NCBI GenBank assembly: GCA_018821785.1
Contig: JAHJLI010000065.1
Span: 1 to 41,395 of the forward strand
Direction of reading: 5' to 3'
Source of the DNA: Pseudomonadota bacterium
Lineage (GTDB): Bacteria; Desulfobacterota; Desulfobulbia; Desulfobulbales; Desulfocapsaceae
Length of the DNA stretch: 41,395 nucleotides
A program made the position numbers and the translations under genes. This document shows positions 1 through 8,239 of the stretch, piece by piece. The notes beneath the pieces were generated by a model. It saw nothing but the letters and a program-made list of their open reading frames with translations, did no database searches and was not told the DNA's origin. Numbering within the stretch: position 1 is the stretch's first letter; each line of letters begins with the position of its first letter.

Positions 1-156
1 CCTGAGAAAAGTGCATTCCACTCGATTGCACTTCTGGCAAAAACCGCTGAAAAAGATATTTCCTTGTTATTACCCCGGGCTTGTTCAACCATGGATAAGA
101 TCGTGGATCGCTACGCGATCACAATCTATCCTTATTCGTTAGATCATGACAAATGA
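1..156 (+). CDS. C-terminal end of a possible HEPN-domain protein (partial)
   Basis: An open frame runs in from the left edge and ends at a double stop (TGA TGA, 154-159), giving about 51 residues. The segment has the pattern HSIALLAK ... LLPRACSTMDKIVDRYAI ... YPYSL, which resembles the end of HEPN domains, where a helix is followed by a tyrosine-rich R-Y-x-P-D-like tail. HEPN proteins are often RNases or partners of MNT nucleotidyltransferases in defence and toxin-antitoxin loci. It ends only 27 bases before the HNH nuclease start, so the two could be co-transcribed. The N-terminus is outside the window, so the family call is tentative. Confidence 0.4.
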   Translation, partial: PEKSAFHSIALLAKTAEKDISLLLPRACSTMDKIVDRYAITIYPYSLDHDK

Positions 157-183
157 TGAAAATATGCATTCAAGGAATTTGGC

Positions 184-1482
184 TTGATCGATAACCTCAC
201 TAAAGACCAACTGCTGCTACGCGCAAAGTATGAATGCGAATACTGTCATAGAGTGCTGCTTGACGCGCCCTGGCAGGTCGAGCACGTCCGTCCCCGTTGC
301 ATAATGGGAACCGATGATCTCCAGAACTTGGCAGTAGCATGCCCCCGTTGTAACCTCAATAAGCGGGAGGCAACGGAAGGAAAAGACTATGTTACCGGCA
401 AGACTGCTCGGTTCTTCAATCCAAGAGTAGATAACTGGTGGGAGCATTTCGGTGTGGTTGCCGGGCAATTGGTTGGCATCACTGTAATTGGTCGAGCCAC
501 GGCATTAAAACTCTTCCGTAGGACCGAACAGCATTTGCCTTCAGATTTGAACTGGTGGCCGATTACCAATTTGAAGGACGAAGGAGTGTATCGCTTCCTT
601 AATCATCAACGTTCGCGCCGATTAGAAAACAAGTTTGAAGAATTACAGCGCGCGCTCAATACACTTCCCTTCTTAGAAAATGTCTCTACGAGTGACCAAC
701 AAAAAGCCCTTTTTGCGACCCAACTCCTACTGGCAGAAACCTTGTATACTCGGTCCAGTCCAGAAGATATTAGGATCGCTTTTGACGTCGTTAATGCCAC
801 ATGGGCCCTCCCTGGGCTAAATACTGATCAAACAGCAGAACTCCTGAACGTCACATCTATCATCCTGCAGCAGATAGCCACGATTCTGACCCTGGAGAAG
901 AAGCATGACGAGGCCCGCCTTGCTCAAGAAAGAGCGGCAATGGCATACGGAGAAAGGTTGCAATTAGTTGGGGGCGGCACCGTCCGTGATCAGATGAGGC
1001 TTAAGAGCCTCCAAAGCAAATACCTTATTAATGAATTGAAGCAGCCCTCCTGTCAAGAGATCAATGATGCGTTAGAAGAGGCAAAGGAGGGCCACCTCGG
1101 AGTTCTAACCTACACAGCCGACACTTTGATCAGGCAATTTAGCCCATCTTCAGAAGCAGAGGTAGTCCTCGACGCACTTAATGAGCTTTTGTTGTCGATC
1201 GGATACGGTCAGGATTTCGACTATGCTCGAAATATTGTCGTAAGACGACGCTGGTGGATACTACTTGCCTTGCTCGGCTTGCCTGCAGATTTGGATCTTC
1301 TAGAAAATGATCTCCAATTCTGGAAGTCACACCAAATGTTCAACGAGCTAAGGGAGCTTTCTGTGGCACTTAGGCAGATTGCAGCTCAGCGCATTGGGAA
1401 GGCGATCCCAGACATGGTTCAGGTGATTGAATCTCAACTAGTCAATGCCAATGCAAGCAAAAAGATTCCAAAAAAGAAATAA
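184..1482 (+). CDS. HNH endonuclease with long helical C-terminal domain
   Basis: The first 70 residues form a clear HNH nuclease fold. A zinc CxxC pair (C18, C21) is followed by the E33-H34 catalytic segment, N48, a second CxxC (C53, C56) and N57/K60. After it comes the FNPR..NWWEHF stretch seen in many stand-alone bacterial HNH proteins, then about 300 mostly helical residues that I do not recognise, possibly repeat-like. The C-terminus is lysine-rich. The start is a TTG at 184, preceded by AAGGA; no ATG lies upstream in frame, and the next ATG (residue 41) would destroy the nuclease domain. It stands 91 bases upstream of a UvrD-like helicase on the same strand, suggesting a nuclease-helicase DNA-defence pair. 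The nuclease identity is secure; the role is inferred. Confidence 0.85.
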   Translation: MIDNLTKDQLLLRAKYECEYCHRVLLDAPWQVEHVRPRCIMGTDDLQNLAVACPRCNLNKREATEGKDYVTGKTARFFNPRVDNWWEHFGVVAGQLVGITVIGRATALKLFRRTEQHLPSDLNWWPITNLKDEGVYRFLNHQRSRRLENKFEELQRALNTLPFLENVSTSDQQKALFATQLLLAETLYTRSSPEDIRIAFDVVNATWALPGLNTDQTAELLNVTSIILQQIATILTLEKKHDEARLAQERAAMAYGERLQLVGGGTVRDQMRLKSLQSKYLINELKQPSCQEINDALEEAKEGHLGVLTYTADTLIRQFSPSSEAEVVLDALNELLLSIGYGQDFDYARNIVVRRRWWILLALLGLPADLDLLENDLQFWKSHQMFNELRELSVALRQIAAQRIGKAIPDMVQVIESQLVNANASKKIPKKK

Positions 1483-1557
1483 CTGCCTACTGCCTCTTCC
1501 CACCCGTTGCCGAAAGCCGAAGGCTGGAGGCACCCCCCATAGAGAGCAGAGTTAGGC
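1480..1557 (+). repeat. possible attC-like recombination site between HNH and helicase genes
   Basis: The HNH stop codon overlaps TAAC, and 70 bases on stands GTTAGGC (1551-1557), a perfect match to the integron core site GTTRRRY. Inside, TGCCTC pairs with GAGGCA, TAACTGC pairs imperfectly with the right end, and a small AGCC-GAA-GGCT hairpin lies near the centre. Length (78 bases), position at a stop codon and a gene start 16 bases after the core site fit integron cassettes. The left core site is poor and the arms are unequal, so the call is weak. Confidence 0.33.
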
Positions 1558-1573
1558 ACATAAGGAGAAATTT

Positions 1574-3586
1574 ATGGGGTTCACTCAGCAACAGATAAAC
1601 GCAGCAAAAGTCGTACAGGATCAAGCCGCACATGATATTTCGCCCCAAATAAGGCTCGTAGCAGGCCCCGGCACAGGGAAATCATTTTCCATTGGAGAGC
1701 GTGTTAAATGGCTAATAAATAATGGAGTAAATCCCAACACGATTTTTGCAGTTTCCTTTACCCGTGCTGCCGCTGAAGATTTGCAAGATGGTATCTTAAA
1801 ATATTGTGCTGCGATTCCAGCTGCTTCAGCAATTAATGTTTCAACCTTACATTCCTTGGCCTTGAGTATACTTGCCAAGGGTGGGAAGCTTACTCAGTAC
1901 CCAACAAACCCGAGGATTCTTGACGAATGGGAACAACGAAATATCTTTGATGAAGAATTGAAAAATAAAACCAATTTTTCAATAAAAAGATGTTGTGATT
2001 TGCGTCTTCATTTCGAGGCAATTTGGAGTACAGGTAGTCCGCCGCTACCATTTATCTCTTCGCCGACACCGCCGATTTCACCCGCTGAACAAACTGCCTT
2101 CGATGTTTTTCATTCTAACAGAACACAATTGTATTCATGCATACTCCCTGGCGAAGCCGTCCGACAATGTGTCGTTAATATTAAAGCAGGAATCCTTAAT
2201 CCAAAAAATCTCGTAGGAATAGAGCACCTTATTGTTGATGAATATCAAGATCTTAATAATTGTGATGTTGAGTTAATTGATATCATCGCTAGTACTGGTG
2301 TCACTGTTCTCGTTTCAGGAGATGACGATCAGAGTATATATTCTTTCAGATACGCATACCCTGCGGGTATTCAAACATTCCCAATAAGGCATGTTAATTC
2401 TGGTCAACATGCTCTCCAGTTGTGCTTTCGTTGCACTCCATCAGTTCTTGGTGCGGCAACCAATTTATTAGCAAATAATGCTTCCCCTAATCGTATCCCC
2501 AAAGCCTTACAATCAGCATATGCAGGAAGTGCGCCACCAGTTCCAGGCTCTGTCACTCCAATTAGCTTTCAGAATGACGACATAGAAGCACAGGCTATTG
2601 CCCAATCTGTAAGTGACTTAATAGGAGGTGGTTTATCTCCTGGAGATATATTAATCCTTTTGTCTGATCGTCGTGCGCAGCTACAGAAATTACAAACAGC
2701 GATGCAAAACATTGGTGTAATGCTTGATGTTCAACAAAAACTAGGCCTCTCAAATGACAAAACCATACGGTTTGTTTACTCAATGTTGCGTATATTGCGT
2801 AATGCCGATGACTATCTTGCCTACAGGACAATTTTAGGGTTGCGTAATGGTGTTGGTGTCGGGACTTGTGTGAGCATTTCAGACAAGGTTCTGGTAAATA
2901 GCTTAAATTACAAAACACAATTCGGTGCTGGAATTACAGCAGCAATTTTTTCCGCGAGAGAAACAAACGCAATTAATGGGGTAGTAAATATTATAAATTC
3001 AATGGCTGGTTGGGACATCGAAGATCTTCTTGGTCAACGTGTTGGTGATATTGGTGCTATTCTTAATAACCACAGATCCCAAGCAGAAGCTAATCTTTGG
3101 CTCAATTGGGCTAATAATTTACCTGCAGATATGTCACTAAAGGAGCTTGAAAAAATCCTTGGGGCGCGGTCAGAAAAAGAAGCCCGCCAAACAATGGTGG
3201 AAATATATACTCGTCTCAACATACCATTGCCGGAAGGGCTGGACCCATCTAACCGTGTCAGAGTAATGACTTTACATTCATCTAAAGGCTTAAGTTCCAA
3301 AGTTGTTTTTATTCCTGGTTTGGAAGAACAGCTTATTCCTGGACAAAGACGAAGTCCTTATCCAGGCCAAGTACAAGAAGCTGCGCGGTTGCTTTATGTG
3401 GGGATAACCCGTGCAAGAGCAGATTGTATCGTATCTTTTGCTCATCGGCGATTTATTAATGGCAGTATTGTGGCACAACAACCTTCTCGATTTGCAGCAC
3501 ACCTTGGGGTTGTATTCCAACCACGGAATCAAGGATTATCGCCAGTTGAAGTCACCAACATAATAAATAATTGCAGTAACTTATAA
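1574..3586 (+). CDS. UvrD/Rep-like superfamily 1 DNA helicase
   Basis: A 670-residue SF1A helicase with the full motif set. These are Walker A GPGTGKS (31-37), motif Ia around VSFTRAAAEDL, Walker B VDEYQD (221-226), motif III GDDDQSIYSFR, motif V MTLHSSKGLSSKVVF and motif VI LLYVGITRARAD (about 606-617). It should translocate 3' to 5' on single-stranded DNA using ATP. It is slightly shorter than housekeeping UvrD/PcrA (about 720 residues) and lacks their C-terminal tail. The ATG has a strong AAGGAG site. The partner HNH nuclease lies just upstream; nuclease plus UvrD-like helicase is the layout of Gabija-type defence, though here the nuclease is HNH rather than OLD-family. Helicase identity is firm; defence is inferred. 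Confidence 0.92.
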   Translation: MGFTQQQINAAKVVQDQAAHDISPQIRLVAGPGTGKSFSIGERVKWLINNGVNPNTIFAVSFTRAAAEDLQDGILKYCAAIPAASAINVSTLHSLALSILAKGGKLTQYPTNPRILDEWEQRNIFDEELKNKTNFSIKRCCDLRLHFEAIWSTGSPPLPFISSPTPPISPAEQTAFDVFHSNRTQLYSCILPGEAVRQCVVNIKAGILNPKNLVGIEHLIVDEYQDLNNCDVELIDIIASTGVTVLVSGDDDQSIYSFRYAYPAGIQTFPIRHVNSGQHALQLCFRCTPSVLGAATNLLANNASPNRIPKALQSAYAGSAPPVPGSVTPISFQNDDIEAQAIAQSVSDLIGGGLSPGDILILLSDRRAQLQKLQTAMQNIGVMLDVQQKLGLSNDKTIRFVYSMLRILRNADDYLAYRTILGLRNGVGVGTCVSISDKVLVNSLNYKTQFGAGITAAIFSARETNAINGVVNIINSMAGWDIEDLLGQRVGDIGAILNNHRSQAEANLWLNWANNLPADMSLKELEKILGARSEKEARQTMVEIYTRLNIPLPEGLDPSNRVRVMTLHSSKGLSSKVVFIPGLEEQLIPGQRRSPYPGQVQEAARLLYVGITRARADCIVSFAHRRFINGSIVAQQPSRFAAHLGVVFQPRNQGLSPVEVTNIINNCSNL

Positions 3587-3604
3587 CTCGTGATTTAGGA
3601 ATAA

Positions 3605-3919
3605 ACAAGAAGTACTGGGGGTCAGGTCTCACTCAAGAACCAAGGGTACAATCTCGGCCACAATTACGGTCTTGGCAAGAAAAACCTGAGTGCCGTATTT
3701 ACCATTCTTATGATGCTTGCCTTCCTCATCGATCAGGCACAGCAATTAAGTTGTTGGTTGTTCCATGAGGCATTACAAAAGGCGGAATCAAAACGCTATC
3801 TGTGGGAGAGTATCCGAGGGTTTTTCCACAATTACCGGGTTGATTCCATGGAAACCATTTTACGCGCAATAGCCCATGGTTTTGAACGTCGGAAACTTAA
3901 GGAGGTCTGCCGGACGTAA
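3605..3919 (+). pseudogene. C-terminal remnant of a transposase
   Basis: The frame that opens after the stop at 3602-3604 reads through NQGYNLGHNYGLGKKNLS, then a hydrophobic MMLAFLIDQ segment, and ends ILRAIAHGFERRKLKEVC. This NYGHGKKNLS...LMMLAFLIDQ pattern is the extreme C-terminus of a DDE-type IS transposase, as I recall the family. No start codon, catalytic core or N-terminus is present, so about 105 residues of an otherwise deleted element survive. The rest of 3587-4186 shows no gene: only a short CCCTGG/CCAGGG inverted repeat near 3955-3980 and a possible promoter. Confidence 0.6.
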
Positions 3920-4107
3920 CGGGAGATCACTCCGCAGTGTTGTCAAAGATCGTACCCTGGAAAACTGGTTATCCAGGGTGGATGGACTACTTTATCCAAA
4001 AATCGACGAAAATTGCCTTTCCGCAAGGAGATGAACTGAAAAGGAGTTGAGAAAATTTGTCACCCCGGAAAAAGTCGAATATTTACTCGTGTTACTGGTT
4101 AGATTTC

Positions 4108-4136
4108 TTGACGTTCAAATTCGGGACGCTACTACT
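4108..4136 (+). promoter_or_regulatory. possible promoter of the lipoprotein gene
   Basis: TTGACG (4108-4113) is followed after 16-17 bases by TACTAC/ACTACT. The -35 box is good and the -10 box is poor. It lies about 50 bases before the lipoprotein start, in an otherwise gene-free stretch. Confidence 0.28.
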
Positions 4137-4186
4137 GAGCCAAAAAAGGAATTTCTGTCACTTACATACAGACAAAGGAGATATCG

Positions 4187-5131
4187 ATGAATTGGGGAAA
4201 TTACATATTTTTAGTGGCATGTACACTTATCTTGACTTCTTGCGCGCCTTCCCTCAAAAAAAACCAATTATACAGCGGTGCAAAATTGTCTTCTAATAAA
4301 ATAGCGATTCTCAAGGATTGTCAAGAAAAGTGCAACAACTATCAAGTGTATATTCAGCAAACCAAAATTTCACAAGACGATGGCTATAGCGATACTGAGC
4401 TGTTGCCTGGAGAATACGATGCAAAAATTCATTATCTCCCCGCGTTATGGTTTCCGAAAGCATCTCCAAAAGCATATCAGCAAAATATCAAATTCAAGGT
4501 AGAAGCGGGTAGCGTTTATTCGATTAAATGTGAATTGTCTAGATTTCGGCCGTTTACCGGATATTATGAGCCGAAAGACTGGAAAATCAAGATTGGAAAA
4601 TCAGTAGCCGGTGAGCAATGTAATAAAAAAGATCTTTTTCCTGATGCATTAACAGAGTTTAGTGAGTATGCGGGATATTCTCTTCTTAACATTTTTGCTG
4701 GATATATGGTGTTTGATAAAAGTTACAATAATAAGAATAATATCGGTGCTGGATTGTATCGTGATTTGCTGGATAGATATCATGGGGAAATCTTTAGCAG
4801 GATTGTCTTCTTAGATGAAGAGATATCAGCTATTGAAAAGCGTTCTGTTTTTCTTGGTATGTCTGAAGAGGCATTGGCTCTAAGTTGGGGTTGGCCTTTA
4901 GCTCAAATAAGCTATTCAGGTGGTGCAACGATTGTCAATACTAACGTCCGTTTCGATTTTGATGCGCCAAGTATGAAGCCCAAGGAGGGCGAAGAATTAT
5001 TTCTATATCAGAATAGAAAACAAGAAGACGGAAAACTCTTCCTAACAACTTCAGCGGATGCCTCTTATATTTACATCAGCAATGGGAAAATAGCCCGCAT
5101 TGAAATTGCAAAAGGAAAAATTAAAAATTAA
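4187..5131 (+). CDS. predicted outer-membrane or periplasmic lipoprotein of unknown function
   Basis: A type II signal peptide is clear: a short hydrophobic segment followed by lipobox LTSC with the lipidated cysteine at residue 19. The mature part (about 295 residues) contains three later cysteines and a beta-rich middle, and I recognise no family. Residues about 220-235 (GMSEEALALSWGWP) recall the short motif of SmpA/BamE-like small lipoproteins, but the rest does not match. ATG 4187 has a strong AAAGGAG site. The stop runs straight into a broken attC-like site and the group II intron fragment, so this gene may be an integron cassette. Base composition is AT-rich compared with the genes after 15 kb. 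Confidence 0.72.
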   Translation: MNWGNYIFLVACTLILTSCAPSLKKNQLYSGAKLSSNKIAILKDCQEKCNNYQVYIQQTKISQDDGYSDTELLPGEYDAKIHYLPALWFPKASPKAYQQNIKFKVEAGSVYSIKCELSRFRPFTGYYEPKDWKIKIGKSVAGEQCNKKDLFPDALTEFSEYAGYSLLNIFAGYMVFDKSYNNKNNIGAGLYRDLLDRYHGEIFSRIVFLDEEISAIEKRSVFLGMSEEALALSWGWPLAQISYSGGATIVNTNVRFDFDAPSMKPKEGEELFLYQNRKQEDGKLFLTTSADASYIYISNGKIARIEIAKGKIKN

Positions 5132-5139
5132 AGCAGTTA

Positions 5140-5215
5140 ATCGGGTAGCCGGGGGATTTTCTCCCCCAGCCCCCACACCACCAAGCGAGCGGGTCCGCAC
5201 TTGACAGTTCCCATA
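5140..5215 (-). ncRNA. 3' end of a group II intron (domains V-VI), fragment
   Basis: Read on the minus strand, this ends with a G5A-loop-TC5 hairpin followed by GGCTACCCGAT. That matches the domain VI layout with its bulged branch-point A and the CTACYCGAY 3' end of bacterial group II introns. Just upstream, AACTGTCAAGTGCGGACC pairs with CGCTCGCTTGGTGGT as a domain V-like stem with the frequent GGTGTGGG junction. No reverse transcriptase is found near it. The spliced exon edge lies about 9 bases from the lipoprotein stop. Similarity is from memory of group II intron ends; a covariance search with the Rfam intron models would decide it. Confidence 0.48.
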
Positions 5216-5385
5216 GAACATCGGACCGTAGCCGGATGAAGCATATCCGCAGATCTTTGCCGCAAGTTCCGGGGACATCCATGATAAGTTTTGTCAATGG
5301 AAAACGGAGGTTTCCCTTAACCACCAAGCATATTTTAAACCATTCCACAGCTCCAGTTGATTGATACAGCACGGCGGGAGCGGAA

Positions 5386-5456
5386 GGCATAGAGGATACG
5401 ATCCGAGAATGGGCGCCAGACAGGCAGGCTCGTCGGAGGACCGTATCCTCTATGCC
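5386..5456. repeat. 19-bp near-perfect inverted repeat next to the IS110-type element
   Basis: Arms 5386-5404 and 5438-5456 match at 18 of 19 positions (GGCATAGAGGATACG...TCC and its complement) around a 33-base centre. It is too long and widely spaced for a typical terminator and has no T-run. It may mark an end of the IS110-type element, an RNA structure in its non-coding part, or a remnant of an attC-like site. The stretch 5216-5760 otherwise holds no gene I can support. Confidence 0.6.
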
Positions 5457-5760
5457 TGGAGCGGCTTTTTGCCGATCTTCTCTCTTCCGTTGCTATCTTT
5501 CCTGCTTGATTCAGATCGTTTTTAATCTTGTCAAAGGGTCAGCATCGATCATGCGACCAGACATCCATTTGCTGTATTCCGAAGTCTGGGTGGGGAACAA
5601 TTCCTCTCACCGGGTACGACTTCCGCAGAAGATTGAGTTTGGGCCAACCCGCCGACCTCGAAACACGTTAATCGTTGCATTGCCCATGGCATGCATAGTC
5701 CCCAGAAGGCGAGGACCGGCGGGAAGATCATTTTTTCAGCAGGACATGTCTCTTTTTCTT

Positions 5761-6795
5761 TCAGGCTCTGTTGTTTGCTTCTCCCTGTATTTTAAAGTCA
5801 CTTCCAGTTTTGTCGATCGCCAGCATATAGGCTACTAATTTCCTGGCAACGGCAAGAGTTGCTCTATTTCTATCGCCTTTTTTGAGTTCCCGCTCATGGA
5901 TCGCCGCCAGCTGTGGATTCCAATGCGGACCGATCTTGGCGGCCTCGATCAAGACGGTCTGCAGGTGTTTATTGCGTTGTTTGGAGATCGGCCCCCGGTG
6001 TTCCTTGCCGGCCGATTCCCGTTGGGCGCTGCACAGACCGCAGTAGCTCACCGCCTGACGAATTGACCCAAATCTTTGCGGATCGCCGATTTCGAGGACC
6101 CAGGTCAGCGCTGTCACTTCACCAACACCCCGGATGGTCATCAGTCTTGTTACTCTTTCGCGGATCAGGCTGTCGGTCCGCAGGGTCTGTATCAATTTTT
6201 TCTAGATGGCGTGAAACATCTCGAATCCGGCCCGGCTCAATTTGAGAAGTTCTTTAACCGAGGCAGGAATTTCCGCAATCGTTTCCAAAATTGTGTTGAA
6301 ATATTTCTTTCCTTTCAAACGCTTCTTGTTGTACTCGGCGCCGACCTCCATGAGCAGTCCAGAGATCTTGTTCTGCATAATCACCCCGGTTCGCACAACA
6401 TGATGGCGGTATCGCAAAATCCTCCGTAATTCTCGGATATCTGCCGGAAGGATATGACATTCCGGTAGCAGGTTCACACGCAGCAGGTCGGCGATTTTTT
6501 CCGCATCGGCACGGTCATTTTTCTTTTTGGCGGCAGTGATCGCCTTCAGCATATGCGGATGAGCCACCTTTAACGAGACGGCATGCGGGGAGAGATAATC
6601 ATAAACCCAACCGGTAAACAGCGTTGCCTCCATTGCCCCAATCCAAGGCACCGGTATATTGCGGAGCCATTCATCCAAAGCCCTTCTGGTTGCCGCCACC
6701 TTGCCCTCACCGACAAGCCTGCCATCGATCGCTTTGATACAGTACGCAATCACCTTCTTGTGAATGTCCAATCCAATGTAGTACAGTGTTCTCAT
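5761..6795 (-). pseudogene. IS110-family transposase interrupted by one in-frame TAG
   Basis: The N-terminal 197 residues carry the RuvC-like DEDD domain: D10 in GLDIHKK, E56 in GAMEAT, and D94/D97 in KNDRADAEK. After a single TAG at 6204-6202 the same frame continues for 146 residues as the C-terminal domain (GVGEVTALTWV...FGSIRQAVSYCGL...SAGKEHRGPISK), including the serine of the Tnp domain. Joined, the protein is about 344 residues, normal for the family, so only one base change separates it from an intact gene. ATG 6795 has AAGGAGG. The long non-coding stretch after the gene (5460-5760) would fit the RNA-bearing end of IS1111-type members. I cannot fix the element ends. Confidence 0.85.
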
Positions 6796-6897
6796 GGAAA
6801 CCTCCTTGTGGGATCATTTTTGGGCGGATCCTGTCGTTGGATTCGTCCCAACAGTTTGTAATGTTACACAAACATTGTGAACCGCTTGGAGGTTTCC
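6796..6897. repeat. 10-bp inverted repeat upstream of the transposase
   Basis: GGAAACCTCC (6796-6805) and GGAGGTTTCC (6888-6897) form a perfect inverted pair flanking the short leader of the IS110-type transposase. The left copy contains the transposase ribosome binding site. A third copy of the 10-mer is at 5306-5315, beyond the other end of the element. Confidence 0.45.
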
Positions 6898-6952
6898 TGC
6901 AATGACCTCTTACTTATGCATTAAACACGATACTTAATTCCAACCAAAACAT

Positions 6953-7028
6953 TCTGCGGTCAAGCCGCAGATGTTAGCGTTCTCGCCGACTGCGTCGCCG
7001 AGAACCGCGGTGCTGACTTCGCACCGCG
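6953..7028. repeat. three consecutive stem-loops before the acetyltransferase gene
   Basis: Stem 1 is 6953-6959 with 6965-6971 (TCTGCGG), extendable outwards with one bulged T to AACAT/ATGTT and followed by GTTAGCG. Stem 2 is 6980-6990 with 6994-7004 (11 bp, one mismatch). Stem 3 is 7006-7013 with 7021-7028 (CGCGGTGC, perfect). The bulged stem next to a GTTAGC core-like sequence resembles an attC site, but the left core site is not convincing. Confidence 0.5.
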
Positions 7029-7063
7029 ATTAGCTGCATGCTTTGCGCTGAAAAGGTAGTATT

Positions 7064-7711
7064 ATGAATATAAAAATCCGTTTAGAAACTAAAGACGATT
7101 ACTTTAAAGTCGAAGAACTGACACGAGAGGCGTTCTGGAATTTGTATGCTCCAGGATGTGATGAACACTATTTATGTCATATACTACGCGATCACAAAGA
7201 CTTTATTAAAGAACTTGATTATGTCGCAGAAATCGATGGAAATGTAATAGCTTCAATTATGTATACAGATTCGTACCTTTTAAGTGATGACCTAGAGAAG
7301 GTGCAAATCGTTTCGTTTGGTCCTTTATGTGTTCATCCTGACTATCAGAGGAAAGGAATAGGTACAGCATTAATTGAAAAGACAAAATCGCTGGTAGAAA
7401 AAAGAAATATACCAGCAATTGTTATTTATGGAGATCCTCATAATTACTGTAAGCATGGGTTTAAGAATGGAATTGACTACCAGGTAAGCAATATGGATGG
7501 AGAGTATCCTTTAGGATTACTTGTTTTAGAGCTTCAGCCTGGATTCTTTGGAAATAAAGAATGGAAGGCGAAACAGAGTGATGTATTTATTTTTGATCAT
7601 GAGAAAGTCATAGACTTTGACAAGAAGTTTAAGGAAAAAGAAAAGAAAATCCAATACAGCCAATTAATATTTAAAATGCAGATTAGGTCTTTCTTAAAAA
7701 AACTTATCTAA
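7064..7711 (+). CDS. GNAT-family N-acetyltransferase
   Basis: A 215-residue protein whose first 150 residues are a GNAT fold. Motif A is SFGPLCVHPDYQRKGIGTALI (about residues 83-104), with the Q-R-K-G-I-G acetyl-CoA pyrophosphate loop; a later IYGDPHNYCKHGF segment is typical of the YhbS-like branch. The C-terminal 60 residues are lysine-rich. The substrate is unknown. It is a single-gene unit on the plus strand in AT-rich DNA between palindromic spacers; GNATs are among the commonest integron cassette products. The stop overlaps ATCTAAC, which matches the left attC core site RYYYAAC. The start ATG 7064 has only a weak ribosome site (AAAAGGTAG). Confidence 0.85.
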   Translation: MNIKIRLETKDDYFKVEELTREAFWNLYAPGCDEHYLCHILRDHKDFIKELDYVAEIDGNVIASIMYTDSYLLSDDLEKVQIVSFGPLCVHPDYQRKGIGTALIEKTKSLVEKRNIPAIVIYGDPHNYCKHGFKNGIDYQVSNMDGEYPLGLLVLELQPGFFGNKEWKAKQSDVFIFDHEKVIDFDKKFKEKEKKIQYSQLIFKMQIRSFLKKLI

Positions 7712-7835
7712 CAAATTTTTACACTGGACCGCATATCGTCGCTACAAGGCCAGAGTGAAGCGGTCTTGGCAAAATCATCATTAATCAACAATCGGCGTGG
7801 CGACCCGTGAAACCGGTTTTATGTGTGAATAAAAT

Positions 7836-8219
7836 ATGGGACGAAAACAAAGAATGAAAAAAGAGCGAAATATTTTATGGGAACAAGAATTTGAAACAAA
7901 TAAAAAAATAAAATCGAACACTCCAATAGTTTTCATCCCAACAATTATTATGTTCGTGATTTTGGCAATGATTGATATTTACACAAATATTCCTAAAGAA
8001 ATATATAGGGCTTTATTCTTTGTTATGTTTGGTTATTTATTTATCGGTGTTTCTATTGCACAAATTCGTAGTGGCTATTTATGGAAAAATTTAAAAAAGG
8101 GTAATCGTGGCAAACATAAAAGTGACTCTCCTGGGGAATACATTTTATCAATTATATTTTATACAATTATTGGTTTGTGCTTTTGGTGTTACGTTGCCTA
8201 CGCTTATTTTTCGAAATAA
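7836..8219 (+). CDS. small integral membrane protein of unknown function
   Basis: A 127-residue protein with three hydrophobic segments (about residues 29-49, 63-82 and 102-124) and a strongly basic N-terminus (GRKQRMKKER), which predicts a cytoplasmic N-terminus. I recognise no family. ATG 7836 lacks a clear ribosome site; ATG 7854 is an alternative start. Codon use is AT-rich. It is the second single-gene unit in the cassette-like string, with palindromic spacers on both sides. Confidence 0.6.
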   Translation: MGRKQRMKKERNILWEQEFETNKKIKSNTPIVFIPTIIMFVILAMIDIYTNIPKEIYRALFFVMFGYLFIGVSIAQIRSGYLWKNLKKGNRGKHKSDSPGEYILSIIFYTIIGLCFWCYVAYAYFSK

Positions 8220-8239
8220 TAAAACAAGAAATACTATCA

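Noticed and set aside
4057..4296. 79-codon frame overlapping the lipoprotein start
   Set aside because: It overlaps the lipoprotein's signal peptide in another frame and has no ribosome site; the lipoprotein has a strong one.
5051..5390. Overlapping minus-strand frames over the intron 3' end
   Set aside because: Both follow the GC-rich structured segment, lack ribosome sites and resemble no protein family; treated as shadows of an RNA element.
7712..7835. Full attC site after the acetyltransferase
   Set aside because: A good left core (ATCTAAC) and a GACCGC/GCGGTC stem exist, but no GTTRRRY core or balanced arms complete it.
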